64,000 bases of DNA from Mycogone perniciosa (Eukaryota > Ascomycota > Sordariomycetes > Hypocreales > Hypocreaceae). Where the stretch lies: positions 329,237 to 393,236 of the forward strand of contig JAOALB010000032.1 in the NCBI GenBank assembly GCA_025331125.1, written 5' to 3'. This document shows, piece by piece, positions 35,956 to 47,374 of the stretch. The first letter of the stretch is position 1. Each line of letters starts with the position of its first letter. The position numbers and the translations under genes were made by a program. The notes under the pieces are model-generated. The model saw nothing but the letters and a program-made list of their open reading frames with translations. It did no database searches and had not been told where the DNA came from.

Positions 35956-37847
35956 TTAGTAGAGAACCCGCGTCATGATACGAGCTAGAAGTCTTGGTCA
36001 GCGTGATACACGATGTAGTGGCTCGCCTGAACGTACAGCTGAGCGCCTCCAGGCTCTCATAGATATCCTTGATCTCTTCATACCGTACGTTACTAATATC
36101 GGCCATCAAATAAGCCACCTGTACAACTGTCAGCATGTCGTCTGAGTCTTCGCTCAATAGTGCCATACATCGCCTTTGCTATCACTGATTTGTTTGTCGA
36201 CGTTGTGGTCACCAAGAATTTCGTTCACTGAACGTGGTCAGTCAGTATTTCCCAGAGTGTGGTGACCAGAAGGAGAAGAATCTTAGCAACCTTTGCGAAG
36301 AACACCTGGAACATTGCTATGAATGTAGATGACCTATAGCTCATGTTAAACTATGTTAAATCAATGGGAAGCAACACAACTAACCCGGGCATGATTCGGC
36401 TCATCTAGTGTCAAGGAACGTAACTGAGCTTCTGGCAGGTTGACACTACCGAGAGTTATACCCTGATTGATGTATCGAACCAGTGCGTTGCCCACTATTC
36501 ACTCACGTTAGTTGATCATGAGGTGCACAGTACTTAGGCTATGACACACCTTCTACACCAATAGCACATTGGGCCTCCTCGGTGCTCCCACCAATATGCG
36601 GAGTAAGGATTATGTTGTTCAAGCTGCGGAGTTCTTCGGCCCATTGATTCAAATTGCTGGTAAAGTAGTCGCCGTTGGCAGCCGGTTCATTGGGGTAAAC
36701 GTCGAGGGCGGCGCCGGCGATCTTTCCCGAACGCATAGCTTTAACGAGAGCGGGGATATCCACGACACTCCCACGGCTAGCATTGATCAGATAAGACCCA
36801 ACCTTCATGCGCTCAAACTGAGCTGAAGATATCATGTTCCTTGTCTCTGGGAGATCAGGCACGTGTAGAGTTACGAAATCAGCCTCCTCCAAGAGACTGT
36901 CCAATGTTGGCACCTGCCTTGAGGTTCCCAAAGCCATTAAAGTGACAACATCATAATAAATGACGTTCATTCCCATGGCCTCGGCGAGAACTGAAAGTTG
37001 AGAGCCGATGTGTCCGTAACCAACGATACCTAACCGACCAGCGAACGTCAATGGTGGCTCTTTCTGTGACCTCTAGGGGGGTTGGGGCATCAAATAGAAG
37101 CAGACTTTCGACAAGAAATGGAGAGTTGTGAGCTCAGGGGGAAAGCGAAAGAAATCGGTCTTACCCAATGTCTTGCCACGGATCTCCCAGCACTTGGCGC
37201 TGACCTTGTTCCACGTGCCACGATGCATTTCAATCGATCGGTCACCGAGCTGCCGCGCCAGCGAGATGATTTCAGCAATGACTAGTTCCGCAACACTGCG
37301 AGAGTTGGCAAAGGGGGAATTGAAAACGGCAATGCCATGACGGGCGGCATAGTCGAGGTCAACCTGGTTGGTGCCGATGCAGAAGCAGCCGACGACGAGC
37401 AGGTTCTTAGCTTCCCGCAATACGCGTTCGCTCAACTTGGTCTTTGAGCGAATACCAATAACGTGAACGTCACTAGGCCACCGAATCAGACACAATCACA
37501 ATCACAATCACAACCAACGGATGCTGTCATGCCCACCGGATCTTTTCAATAAGCTGGTCCTCGGGAAGAGATGTCTTGAGAGCCTCGACTTGGTAGCCCT
37601 GGTTCTTGAGGATGTCCTGACCAGCCTGATTGATGTTCTCGAGCAGCAAAATCTTGATATCTTGCGTGTTGAAGGGTTTGAGCAGCTTTGGTACACTCCC
37701 ACGAGACAGAGTCCCACCAAGGCTGGATGGCGGGGAGTTGAAGGTAGCAATTGGTGATGTCGAGGGGTTAGACTGACCCCAGCTGCCCGAAACGACAGTT
37801 CTTTGAGCCGCCGAGGCGTTGACTTGGATGTTTCGTGCCGGAGTCAT
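35956..37847 (-). CDS. SER3: D-3-phosphoglycerate dehydrogenase (serine biosynthesis)
   Basis: Eight exons: 37847-37537, 37472-37165, 37029-36550, 36494-36385, 36333-36291, 36227-36169, 36118-36037 and 35984-35956; introns 64, 135, 55, 51, 63, 50 and 52 nt; 473 aa. The substrate-binding domain has GCFCIGTNQVDLDYA and VFNSPFANSRSVAELV; the NAD-binding fold has GIVGYGHIGSQ. The catalytic Arg lies in NASRGSVVD and the His in TPHIGGSTEEAQ. After an extra N-terminal Ser/Pro-rich segment typical of fungal Ser3/Ser33, the C-terminal ACT domain (HARVIYIHSNVPGVLRKVNE, then VAYLMADISNV) is intact and suggests feedback by serine. The ACT region is cut into five small exons. The enzyme oxidises 3-phosphoglycerate to 3-phosphohydroxypyruvate in the cytosol. 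Confidence 0.95.
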
Positions 37848-39086
37848 GGTTGTTGCAAAGCAATTGGGGAGTATACTAACAAATTGGAGCTGCGCGACAC
37901 AAGAAACAAGAGAGGCTTTTTCAGAGGTTTAAGTATGAACACGGCAAGGGAGCAGCAAGGCACACTGTGTCAAAGTTGCTGCTGAGATAAGATCATAGGG
38001 TCCCCAAGAAAATATTGCACTACAAATATAGACGCACGGAGTAGAAGTACTACTGCCATACGGACTCCGTATTAATTTAGTACCTATATCGAATACGTAT
38101 TAGCACACCACACAAGGCGTGCAACACGTCTGAGAGGGAGGACATACACACCCACCATTCAACCAACATGAGTCATTCATTACATGGCTAGCCAGTGGGA
38201 AAACTTTTCGAGCGTCCACGTTCTCAACTTGCCATGTCCGTCGCCGACACCGGCTGGCGGAGATGATTCAGCATGGCCACTAGATTGTACAAAGTACATA
38301 TCCAGCATATGCGTAGTACTACTGGTAGCTGAATACGTACCGTTACCGAGTACTTCGAAGTTGAAAATTCATATGTAGGGATGTTGGAGGATTCAATAAG
38401 CACTGCAAGGCGCCTGCAGGTGTGTGTATTACTAGTAGGAAGCACGGCGGCATTATATCAACCGGGAGTGCCAAATTCGGCCGGAGACCGATGGCGGCCG
38501 GGACTTCCGCACGTCATCGGGCCTTTCGGCGGGCGCAGACTTCGCTTCACAGGGCCCCTGCATCAATACATGTACTACGATGGAGTACCAGGAGTACTAA
38601 TGTGTATGGTCTATTGCTGTGGTACCTAAGGTACTGAACAACGCAAGTGCGGTATTACCAGAACTAGGACTGCAGCGGGTGCCAAAAGAGGTGCGAAGCA
38701 CACATGTCCGGGATGAGCTTTTTCCACATTCATATGTTTACTAGAGAGCCTTTTTGCAGGCCTTGCTGATAGAAACCAGACATTCGGAATTGCAAATGAT
38801 AGGATTTGGAAAGGAGATGTCATGGCATGTGCTCCATATACTTGCAAGTGGTGCTAGTATCTGCTAATCAACCTGTTTTATGTGAAGTGGATTTACCACG
38901 AGCTGAACCTATAACACCAACCAAATCTCTTGCCGCCTTTAACCGAATACAGTCACTGGCAAGATATAGTTACTACCTTGCATATGCCGTTCCCTAACTT
39001 GGCTCCTGTTTGTTCAGCATCTTGCTACTCATCCATGGAATTGGACAAGAATGCCTAACAATTCAACACTAGGAAGCTCCCTTCCC
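37848..39086. other. Intergenic, SER3 promoter side
   Basis: 1.2 kb without a recognisable gene. Contains TACTCCGTA-type motifs and related symmetry at 38034-38090 and CCATACGGACTCCGTATT. The NAP1 3' end lies at the right border. Confidence 0.55.
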
Positions 39087-40532
39087 TCAACTCTGTTTGC
39101 ACTCCGCCGCCTCTTGTTTGGGCTTGCCAGATTCGTCCTGTTACCTTACTGTTAGCTTTGGCAATGCTGGGATGGTTACACTGGCACTCACATCCTCATC
39201 AGACTCTTCATCGTCATCATGATCCTCACTCATATCATCCTCGTCATCATCTTCATCATCGAAGTCGCCAGCCTCTAGGTCATCGTCGTCCAGTTCTTCG
39301 AATGCCAGTGCCTCGCCAGTGAACCAATCGACGGCACGGGGGATCAGCTTCTCCTTGATATCCTCACCAAGCTGGTAGTCGAGCTCCAGGCGTTCCTCAA
39401 TATCGGAAGCAATATCGTCATCGTCGCCATCATCGCCATCGGCAGGTGGCTTAGGAGGCGAAAAGAAATTGAAGAAAGACTCCGTAGGAACTGATTTTTT
39501 GACAATGCGGGTCTGCTTGGTGTCTAGGCAGAAGACATTAGACTCGATAAATTGCTCAGACGAAGGCATTACTTACTCTTGTTTCTCTGCTTCTTTGCCT
39601 CAACTCGGACGGTGAGATCCTTGGTGGGATACCAATTGATCTTGTGGCCCTCCGCATGATCATAGATGAAGTCACCGCCGTAGCCACTTTCATTCTGATA
39701 GAAATAGGTCTTGGTGATAGTCTTGTCACTGAAGAACTCGTTCTCTGCGAATTCGAAGATAAGGCGGAAGCCAGGCTTATCAAGGTACTCCATACGGACA
39801 TCGATGAGATGCTTGAGCGCAGCTTCATCACGGTCCGTTATCATCTCTGCGAGGGTGACCTGGTTCTTCATTGCAGACAACCAGAATTCCGGAATTCCCT
39901 TCACATTGTCTGGTAGATCGGTCTGCGAGGGTTCCGCCGAGTCGCTGAGGTTTCGCCCGTCCTCTTCGTCGTCTCCCCGCTTTACCTCGTCTTCTGTGGG
40001 CTCGACATTGCCGTTGACGATGGCTGACCGCTTCTCATAGAGTGGGGTAAATTTGGCAAAATACTTCTTTTCAAGCTGGAGAACTTCTTCTTGGAACTCA
40101 GCCTCGAGCTTTGCATGATCCTTCTGGATTGCCCGTAGGCCGGAAACTCGACGGCGAACAGGGGCTGGTAAGGACTCTATGTATCCGGATGACTGCCCGA
40201 TGAGAGAACCGAGCCGTCCCTGGATCATTTGCACGAGCTTGGGGTTCTGGGCGAAGATGGAGGCAGCGGCAACACGTTCCATGTCATCTGCAAGAACTCG
40301 GGCATCAGAAAATAGTCGTAAGAAACTGCGCTTGGGAACTCACCCTCTTTGATGCTGGCCACGCCGGGCTGCTGTGCGTGGGAAGAGATGGGTGCATTGG
40401 TTGCGGGTGTGTTCTGCGGTGTGCTGGGGGCGGGGTAGTTAGCATCATCAACTGTGGTTAAACCCTGAAAACAACGATTACTTACGGCGCAGTCAAAGGG
40501 TCGGACCGCTTGCTTCGAATAGGCTCAGCCAT
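39087..40532 (-). CDS. NAP1: NAP1, nucleosome assembly protein
   Basis: Five exons: 40532-40486, 40423-40344, 40287-39577, 39523-39192 and 39137-39087; introns 62, 56, 53 and 54 nt; 406 aa. The start MAEPIRSKRSDPLTAP follows an ACC upstream context. The NAP domain contains LPAPVRRRVSGLRAIQKDH, the long dimerisation helix (LEAEFQEEVLQLEKKYFAKF), KGIPEFWLSAMKNQ and YDHAEGHKINWYPTKDLT. The C-terminus is a strongly acidic tail (DDDDLEAGDFDDEDDDEDD), then a short exon ending AAECKQS. Nap1 is a histone H2A/H2B chaperone that shuttles between cytoplasm and nucleus. The last exon is only 51 nt, and reading through the last intron would give a false C-terminus. Divergent from the P5B ATPase. Confidence 0.95.
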
Positions 40533-41414
40533 GGTGCTTGCTTGGCAGACGCAGAGGCATACAACAAACAGCAAGCGAGGTGTGTTGAGGGTATGAAGAG
40601 AGAGGGTGAGAATGGAAAGTTGAAGAACACGGAAAGCGTTGGCGCTCGCTCAAATTTGGTGGGGCCCCGTCGAGAAAATTTGGCTGGCGGTGCGAGCTTG
40701 TTGGGCGCGTCAAGCTCACCGCGAAATTCCCCCATACAGTGTCAAAAACACAAGTCTTGGGTTTTTTTAAGCCTTTCTTGTCGGTGCTATGTACCTGTAG
40801 TACGAAGTAATATAGGCCTGCTAGGTACCTAGGTAGGTATGTAATGGCTGAAACCAGGCTTGCCAGGCCTGTCATGCACAATTCCGTGGTAAGGAGTAGT
40901 ACTATATACGAAGTACTTCGGAGTACTAACGGAACAGAGGCACTAACCCCGCCCCCCCCATTACGAAGTACCTCAGTACCTCCTGTCAGCGTCAACCTGT
41001 CTGGCCTGTCTGGATGACCTGTTGCCTTATCAGGGTTACCAGGAATGGCCTTAGTCATCGGACGCGATAAATTTGACGCCACACTTTAACGCCTACTCCG
41101 TAAAGCACCTGTTAGATAGGATTAGCGCGCAAATGTGTCTGCTTTGCCTGACATCCGTTGCCGTCCCGTGCCTGCACTCATCTAATTTGATATTTATGTT
41201 TTCACTCTCATGCTTCATCTCATAGGCATTACTTGCTGCATGCAAATAGAGACCAATCCAACTCATCGACTCATCCGCATTGATCAACCTCCTTTGTTTT
41301 GTCCAACGGCGTGGATTGGTAACGACTCTGGTCCCTGGATACGCGTTCTCTCTGCCCTTGCACCATTTGGTCATCGCAGCCGCTATGAAGAGCGGTTCTG
41401 AATGATATAGAGTC
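40533..41414. promoter_or_regulatory. Divergent promoter region NAP1/P5B ATPase
   Basis: 882 bp, no gene seen. Holds a cluster of related short motifs at 40800-40980 (GAAGTACTTCGGAGTACT and others), a CCCCGCCCCCCCC run near 40950-40960 and CTACTCCGTA near 41093. Confidence 0.55.
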
Positions 41415-44400
41415 ATGGAAGACAACGATACACCGAGAAAGAGCCAGGGCGATGGCCCGACCACGACCACGACGCATGCCTCCCTCTATCGTCTCAATAC
41501 GAACCAGAGCACTTCCAGTATTTTTGAGGATGTTGAGATGGCGCATGATGAAGTGAGTCTCAAACTTTATGCCTCCATTCAACCCGCATTGTGATTGACT
41601 TACCTCGATTGCAGCTCTACTCTGGCCCTGTCGCCGAGAGCTTGCCAAGCAGTGTCTCGGCATTTTCACATCGCCGAGCTCGTGCTGACTCTATCGCAAG
41701 CTTCACTTACTATGAGCCGGAGGCAGATCATGACTTAGATGCAGATGACCGCCGTGCATCGATTCACCGGGCAACGGGTGACGATTTCGCCGAAGACCAC
41801 CCTGGCGACGTTTCGGGTTTCGCACCGGCTGTCTTTGACGATGAAGATGAGGATTCAGCAGATGATGAATATTTGGCCTCTAATCACGATTATGTGCTTC
41901 ATCGCTGCTCATCAACACAGTCTCGCAACTCGGTCCACGCGCGCCTCCTTCGCAGAGATAGCAACGTCACAGCCGCTAGTTCTCGGCCCGAATGTCGCAT
42001 CAGCCAGAAGGTTTATATGGAGAGTGAAGATCTTACCATTGCCATTGCTGGATTCTGCACAAGCTATGCGGGGTATTTGACCTATGTCTCGCTGTGTATT
42101 CTATCCTTTGGTCTCGCTTTTCTTCTATTTCGGTGGTTACCCCGATGGTACATTGGGATCCTGGGCCGACCTTGTCCCCTAAAAGATTGTGATTGGGTTG
42201 TTATAGAGAATCAATGGGGGGAACTGTCCATCCTACAGGTCAGCACTCAAGCCTATGGCCGACCAATTTCGACGGTGTTTGGTTTGCCTGGAAAGATACT
42301 GAGTTACGGCTTGGATGATGACAACGATCCTCTCATGAACGACCTTCGAACACTTGACTATCGCTACGTTCGGCTCTTTTTTCACCCGCTCAAGAATAAG
42401 TTTGTCCTTTTAAATGGCTGGAAGGACCCTGATTGGACTGATGTGCGGGTGGTACGGTCTGGCCTTGACAATGACGAGAAGATGACTCGCGAAGCCATAT
42501 TCGGAAGTAACCTCATTGACATCCAGCAGAAGTCCATCGGTCAGCTGCTTGTCGACGAGGTAAGTTTGACGCTTGGTTTTCAAAGACCTCTTCGGGGTTA
42601 TGTTAATTGGAATACGTATGTTGACTCTACGTCATAGGTTCTTCATCCCTTCTATATCTTTCAAATTGCCAGTCTCATCCTTTGGTCGCTTGATTCGTAC
42701 TATTATTACGCTGTATGCATATTTGCCATGTCCGTTGGGAGCATCTCAACCACGTTGTTTGAAACCCGCGCTGTAAGTTTGGCCTACCAACTAATTTCCA
42801 GGTATAATAATCTGATATCGTAGACACTGCGTCGACTTCGCGATATTTCTCGTTTCGAGTGTGATGTGCGAGTTCTCCGAAACGGCTTCTGTGAGTGATC
42901 AACTCCGTTCCATTAATGGGTGCTGTTATTAACATGATACACAGGGAAATATATATCTTCCAGTGACTTGGTTCCTGGTGATGTGTACGAATTAAGCGAT
43001 CCAAATCTTACTCAGTTCCCAAGTGATAGTCTACTGCTTACTGGAGACTGCATAGTCAACGAAAGCATGCTCACCGGTATGCTTGTGATGTTTATGCCTC
43101 ATAATACCACATTCTAACAAGATCACAGGGGAGTCTGTTCCAGTCTCGAAGCTTCCAGCAACAGATGAGGCCTTGGAGCAGATGGACCTTGGAGCATCGA
43201 CTGTATCAACTGAAATTGCACGCCACTTCCTCTTTTGTGGCACAAAAATTATCCGCACAAGGCGTCCACAAGAAGACCAGGACGGGGATGCTGTTGCTCT
43301 TGCTCTTGTAGTCCGGACAGGCTTCAATACTACCAAAGGCGCTCTTGTGCGATCGATGCTATTTCCGAAACCATCTGGCTTTAAGTTTTATCGGGATTCG
43401 TTCAGATACATTAGCGTTATGGCTGTTATCGCTCTCCTTGGGTTCGTTGCATCTCTCTTCAACTTTATACGGTTGCAACTTGAGTGGCATTTGATCATTG
43501 TTCGTGCCCTTGACCTTATCACCATCGTTGTTCCTCCTGCTCTCCCAGCAACCTTGACAATCGGCACAAATTTTGCCCTGGCGCGGTTGAAAAAGAAACA
43601 AATCTTCTGCATTAGTCCACAAAGGGTAAATGTTGGTGGCAAGCTGGACATCATGTGCTTTGACAAGACGGGAACACTTACCGAGGATGGCCTTGATGTT
43701 CTTGGAGTTCGTGTGGTCTCACCAGACGTAAAAAAATTCAGTGGGGTTATTTCAAAACCAAAGTCGTTCGAACAAGGGGATTTGAACCCAACATCTCGGA
43801 GCACTCTCAGAGCAGCTCTTTACACGATGGCAACCTGCCACTCCCTTCGTTCGGTTGATGGGGAACTTGTTGGTGACCCTTTGGATCTCAAGATGTTCGA
43901 ATTCACGAATTGGTCATTCAAAGAAGGGAGACAAACCGTGTCAGAAGGCGAAGACGAGGAGCAAGGAGGGCTGGCGCCGTCAATCGCCCATCCCCCAGAC
44001 GTATGAACCCCCAGCATTCAGTGTGAATAGTGCTGACACGGATATACTATAGGAATCCCTACAGCTTGGTGTGCTTAAATCCTTCGAGTTTGTATCCCAG
44101 TTGCGACGTGCCAGTGTTATTGTCCGTCACTTTGGACAAAGGAGTGGCGATATTTTTGTTAAAGGGGCCCCAGAGGCGATGCGCGAAATATGCCGCAAAG
44201 AAAGCTGTATGTGGAACTTGTTTTATTTTATATATCTTTTTTTAACAAATCCATTTCACAGTTCCAAAAGACTACGAGGAACTCCTGTCATACTACACTC
44301 ACAAAGGTTACCGTGTCATCGGTTGTGCCACAAGGCACCTAAATCGGCTGAGCTGGGTTAAAGCACAGAAGATGACACGATCTGAGGTCGAAAGCGATCT

Positions 44401-46072
44401 TGACTTTGTTGGCTTCATTATTTTTGAGAATAAACTAAAGCCTAGCACTGCAGAGGTGTTGAAGCAACTCAAGGAATCCAACATTGGCACCGTTATGGTA
44501 ACTGGAGACAATATCCTGACAGCTATCAGCGTTGCAAGAGAATGTGGCCTCCTCGATCGCAGCGCACACTGTTTTGTACCTCGATTTATCCATGGTTAGC
44601 CCTTACTTCAGATAAATGTAACCGCTTTAGGAGATGATACTGACCTTGACAGGGGATTTCCGTGATCCTACTGCAGAGCTACAGTGGGAGAGCATTGACA
44701 ATAGCATTTACTGTCTTGATCAATCGACCTTGGTGGTAAGCCAAATGCCGAACCAACATTTTCTGCGAGGATTGGGGACCATCTGACCAAACATGAATAG
44801 CCTCTTCCTGCGCCACCTGAAGGCGATACGTCTCTTCCGTACGACATTTCGAATATTCGAAACTATTCCTTAGCTATCAGCGGAGAGGTTTTCCGGTGGA
44901 TAGTGGACTATGCTCCAGCAGAAATCCTGCGAAAGGTACGTTTCCCCGCGACATCCTGGGATCGAACTAACAGGCTGTGAAGATGCTTGTGAAAGGGAAG
45001 GTGTTCGCGCGCATGTCCCCGGACGAGAAGCATGAATTAGTAGAGAAACTAAAGAGTATTGACTACTCTTGTGGCTTCTGCGGAGATGGAGCGAATGACT
45101 GCGGAGCCTTGAAAGCTGCGGATGTTGGCATATCGTTGTCCGAGGCCGAAGCGTCAGTAGCAGCGCCATTTACATCGCAAGTCTTCGATATCCGTTGTGT
45201 TCTTGAAGTCATAAGGCAAGCAGCATATGCCATAGCTCTCCGGATTATGTTGCTGATATTCATATAGAGAAGGACGAGCGGCCTTGGTAACGAGTTTCAG
45301 CTGTTTCAAGTACATGAGTCTGTACTCGGCCATCCAATTCACAACAGTCAGCTTTCTCTATACAAAGGGGTCTAATTTGGGAGACTTTCAGTTTCTCTTC
45401 ATTGACCTTGTCCTCATTCTACCTATCGCCATCTTTATGGGTTGGGCCGGCCCTGCCCCGACGCTTTGTCGTAAAAGGCCAACGGCAGACTTGGTCTCAC
45501 GCAAGGTTCTAACACCGTTGCTTGGCCTAATGTTTATCAGCATAGTGGTCCAAGCCATAGCATATGTGACAGTCAAGGAGCAGCCATGGTATGTGCCACC
45601 GAAAATGAGACACGATGAATCCAGCATCGAAAGCTCGGAAAATACAGCACTCTTCTTGGTGTCCTGCCTCGAATATATTTTCTCCGGGGTGATACTTAAC
45701 GCGGGGCCTCCTTTCAGGCATCCCACTATGCAAAATTGTAAGCCAGTCCTGCGCCGCGTGAGTGACGGCAACTGACAACATGAAGGGCCATTCATTTCCA
45801 CAATCGTACTTACACTGGCCGCTGCCGGATACATGTTGCTGGCTCCTGCGCATTGGCTCAAGAAGCTGATGCAGCTGAGCAAGATGACCTGGGACTATGA
45901 ACTGTTCCTAATTATGCTGGGGTTGGTATACCTATCGGTAGCGTGGATATATGAAAAAGGTTTGGCGATCCGATTGGCGAGGCTACTGGGGAAAATGCAT
46001 GAGCAACTAACAGGAAGGGTGAAGAAGCGAAAGGAATACAAGTTGATAGAGGAGGATGTGTGGAACAAGTAA
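41415..46072 (+). CDS. YPK9: P5B-type P-type ATPase (Ypk9/ATP13A2-like polyamine transporter)
   Basis: Thirteen exons: 41415-41552, 41615-42559, 42638-42772, 42824-42890, 42945-43076, 43129-44000, 44053-44206, 44262-44594, 44653-44735, 44801-44935, 44983-45215, 45268-45737 and 45786-46072; 1,327 aa. Key motifs: LTGES (about 471-475), the P5B signature PPALP (about 608) and phosphorylation site DKTGT (about 651), TGDN (about 895) and GDGANDCGALK (about 1032). The acidic Ser-rich N-terminus is cytosolic; membrane helices flank the catalytic core. Ypk9 and human ATP13A2 lie in vacuole/lysosome membranes; ATP13A2 exports polyamines, so that role is inferred. The intron 45216-45267 starts with GC, not GT; no GT alternative keeps the frame. 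The intron at 44936-44982 is 47 nt. Confidence 0.94.
45216..45267 (+). other. GC-AG intron of the P5B ATPase gene
   Basis: Donor AAG|GCAAGC, branch GCTGAT and acceptor CATATAG. Phase 2 joins ATA-AG to A-GAA, giving VLEVIREGRAALVTSF as in the family. There is no usable GT donor nearby. Confidence 0.85.
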
Positions 46073-46266
46073 GCCTGGTCGTAGGGTAGCAATTGCTCTT
46101 CTAAATGTGTTCCATGCCTGGTCCCTGAGCTGCGAGATAGGGAAGACGTGGAAAAAACTATGTCCCGTGGGGGCCGGGCATAAAAGAAATTTCTCAGTTT
46201 TATCAAACAGAACAAATATTATTTCGTCAAGGATGGAGACGAGGATACACCAACCATATACCTCAT

Positions 46267-46918
46267 TCAGCCAGCGTTATCTTTCTTCCACTGCTTGATC
46301 CAAGCTTCGATTCGATCCAGATTGGACTCCATCTCAGCGGAGCTGTTGCTCGTGAGCTCAATGACAACCTCCTCGTCAAAGGCCTCGCGCGCCTCCTGCA
46401 GGAGCACCTCCATAATCTCGGAGTCTAGGTTCTCTTGGAGCTTGGCCTCGGCATAGTTTCTCCATGGTCTGTTAGTACACGTGCCATGAAAAGCAAGAAA
46501 GAAAGAAAAACCCACCTGGCCTTGAGGCGATCATACAGTGTCGTTGAGTCAACCCGCAGTACCACGACGAGGTCGACCCAGCTGCGTGGAAACAGATCGC
46601 AGGCGTGCCAATCAATTATGCAGCCGCCCGCCTTCACGTCATCTTCAATAACATCCAGCAACTGCATTATTTGAAATTGCACGGGGTTAGCAAGCTGTAC
46701 ATGGCCGAGCGGATTCGTCGCATCTGTCGCCTCACCTTATCCTCGTCCACAATCCAACTCTGATACTCGTCGCTCCAGCCTTCGTGGCATTCCTTATCTT
46801 TGACCACCTGGTTCACAGATACATGTCGCAAGCCCGTCTTCTCTGCCAGGACCTCACTATGCGTAGTCTTCCCCACCCCCGGAGTGCCTGTGACGATGAT
46901 GTTTGGTGATGTCCGCAT
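46267..46918 (-). CDS. FAP7: FAP7/AK6, adenylate kinase-like 40S assembly factor
   Basis: Exons 46918-46736, 46661-46516 and 46459-46267 (introns 74 and 56 nt) give 173 aa, the usual size. The Walker A loop is GTPGVGKTT (about 10-18). The conserved block IIDWHACDLFPRSWVDLVVV lies in exon 2, and LYDRLKAR splices to NYAEAKLQENLDSEIMEVLL. The C-terminus LDRIEAWIKQWKKD is typical. Fap7 (human AK6/hCINAP) binds Rps14 and is needed for final 18S rRNA maturation; it also shows adenylate kinase activity. The acceptor of intron 2 (ATGGAG|A) was chosen for phase. Convergent with the P5B ATPase, 194 bp apart. Confidence 0.93.
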
Positions 46919-47374
46919 TGTGGCTGGCGCTCTTGAGTGTTTGTGGCACTAGCCATTAAAAGGAAATTTGTGTGGCAGTTGCTTCTTGCTGGCATTCGGT
47001 TACTGAAACACGCTCGGTTTGATGAAAATTCGTCTCTAATAAATTATCATAGTACAGAGTACCCCGTATCTACTAGTATTATAGGTGTGTATCCATTGTC
47101 ATGTTATTGCAAAACAAAAAAATTTTCCCAATCACCACCACATAACCACCACTAAACAGTTAACAAAACCTGCTGCGCTTTGTCCATCGATATGCATCCC
47201 AAGTAAATAGGTAGTAAGTAGTGCGTGACTGTGACATCAGGCTCCTCCCAGGATACGCTCATCATCTCCTGACGCACAAATTAAATACCTTGACATAAAA
47301 CAAGTCCACAAATCATTGCGTCTCTATTCGACATGAACAAGCCATCGCTGCGTAGCGCTCTACGTGTTTCCCGC
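46919..47374. promoter_or_regulatory. FAP7 promoter and MYO5 3' flank
   Basis: 456 bp between the FAP7 start and the myosin V stop, both genes on the minus strand. No further gene seen. Confidence 0.55.
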
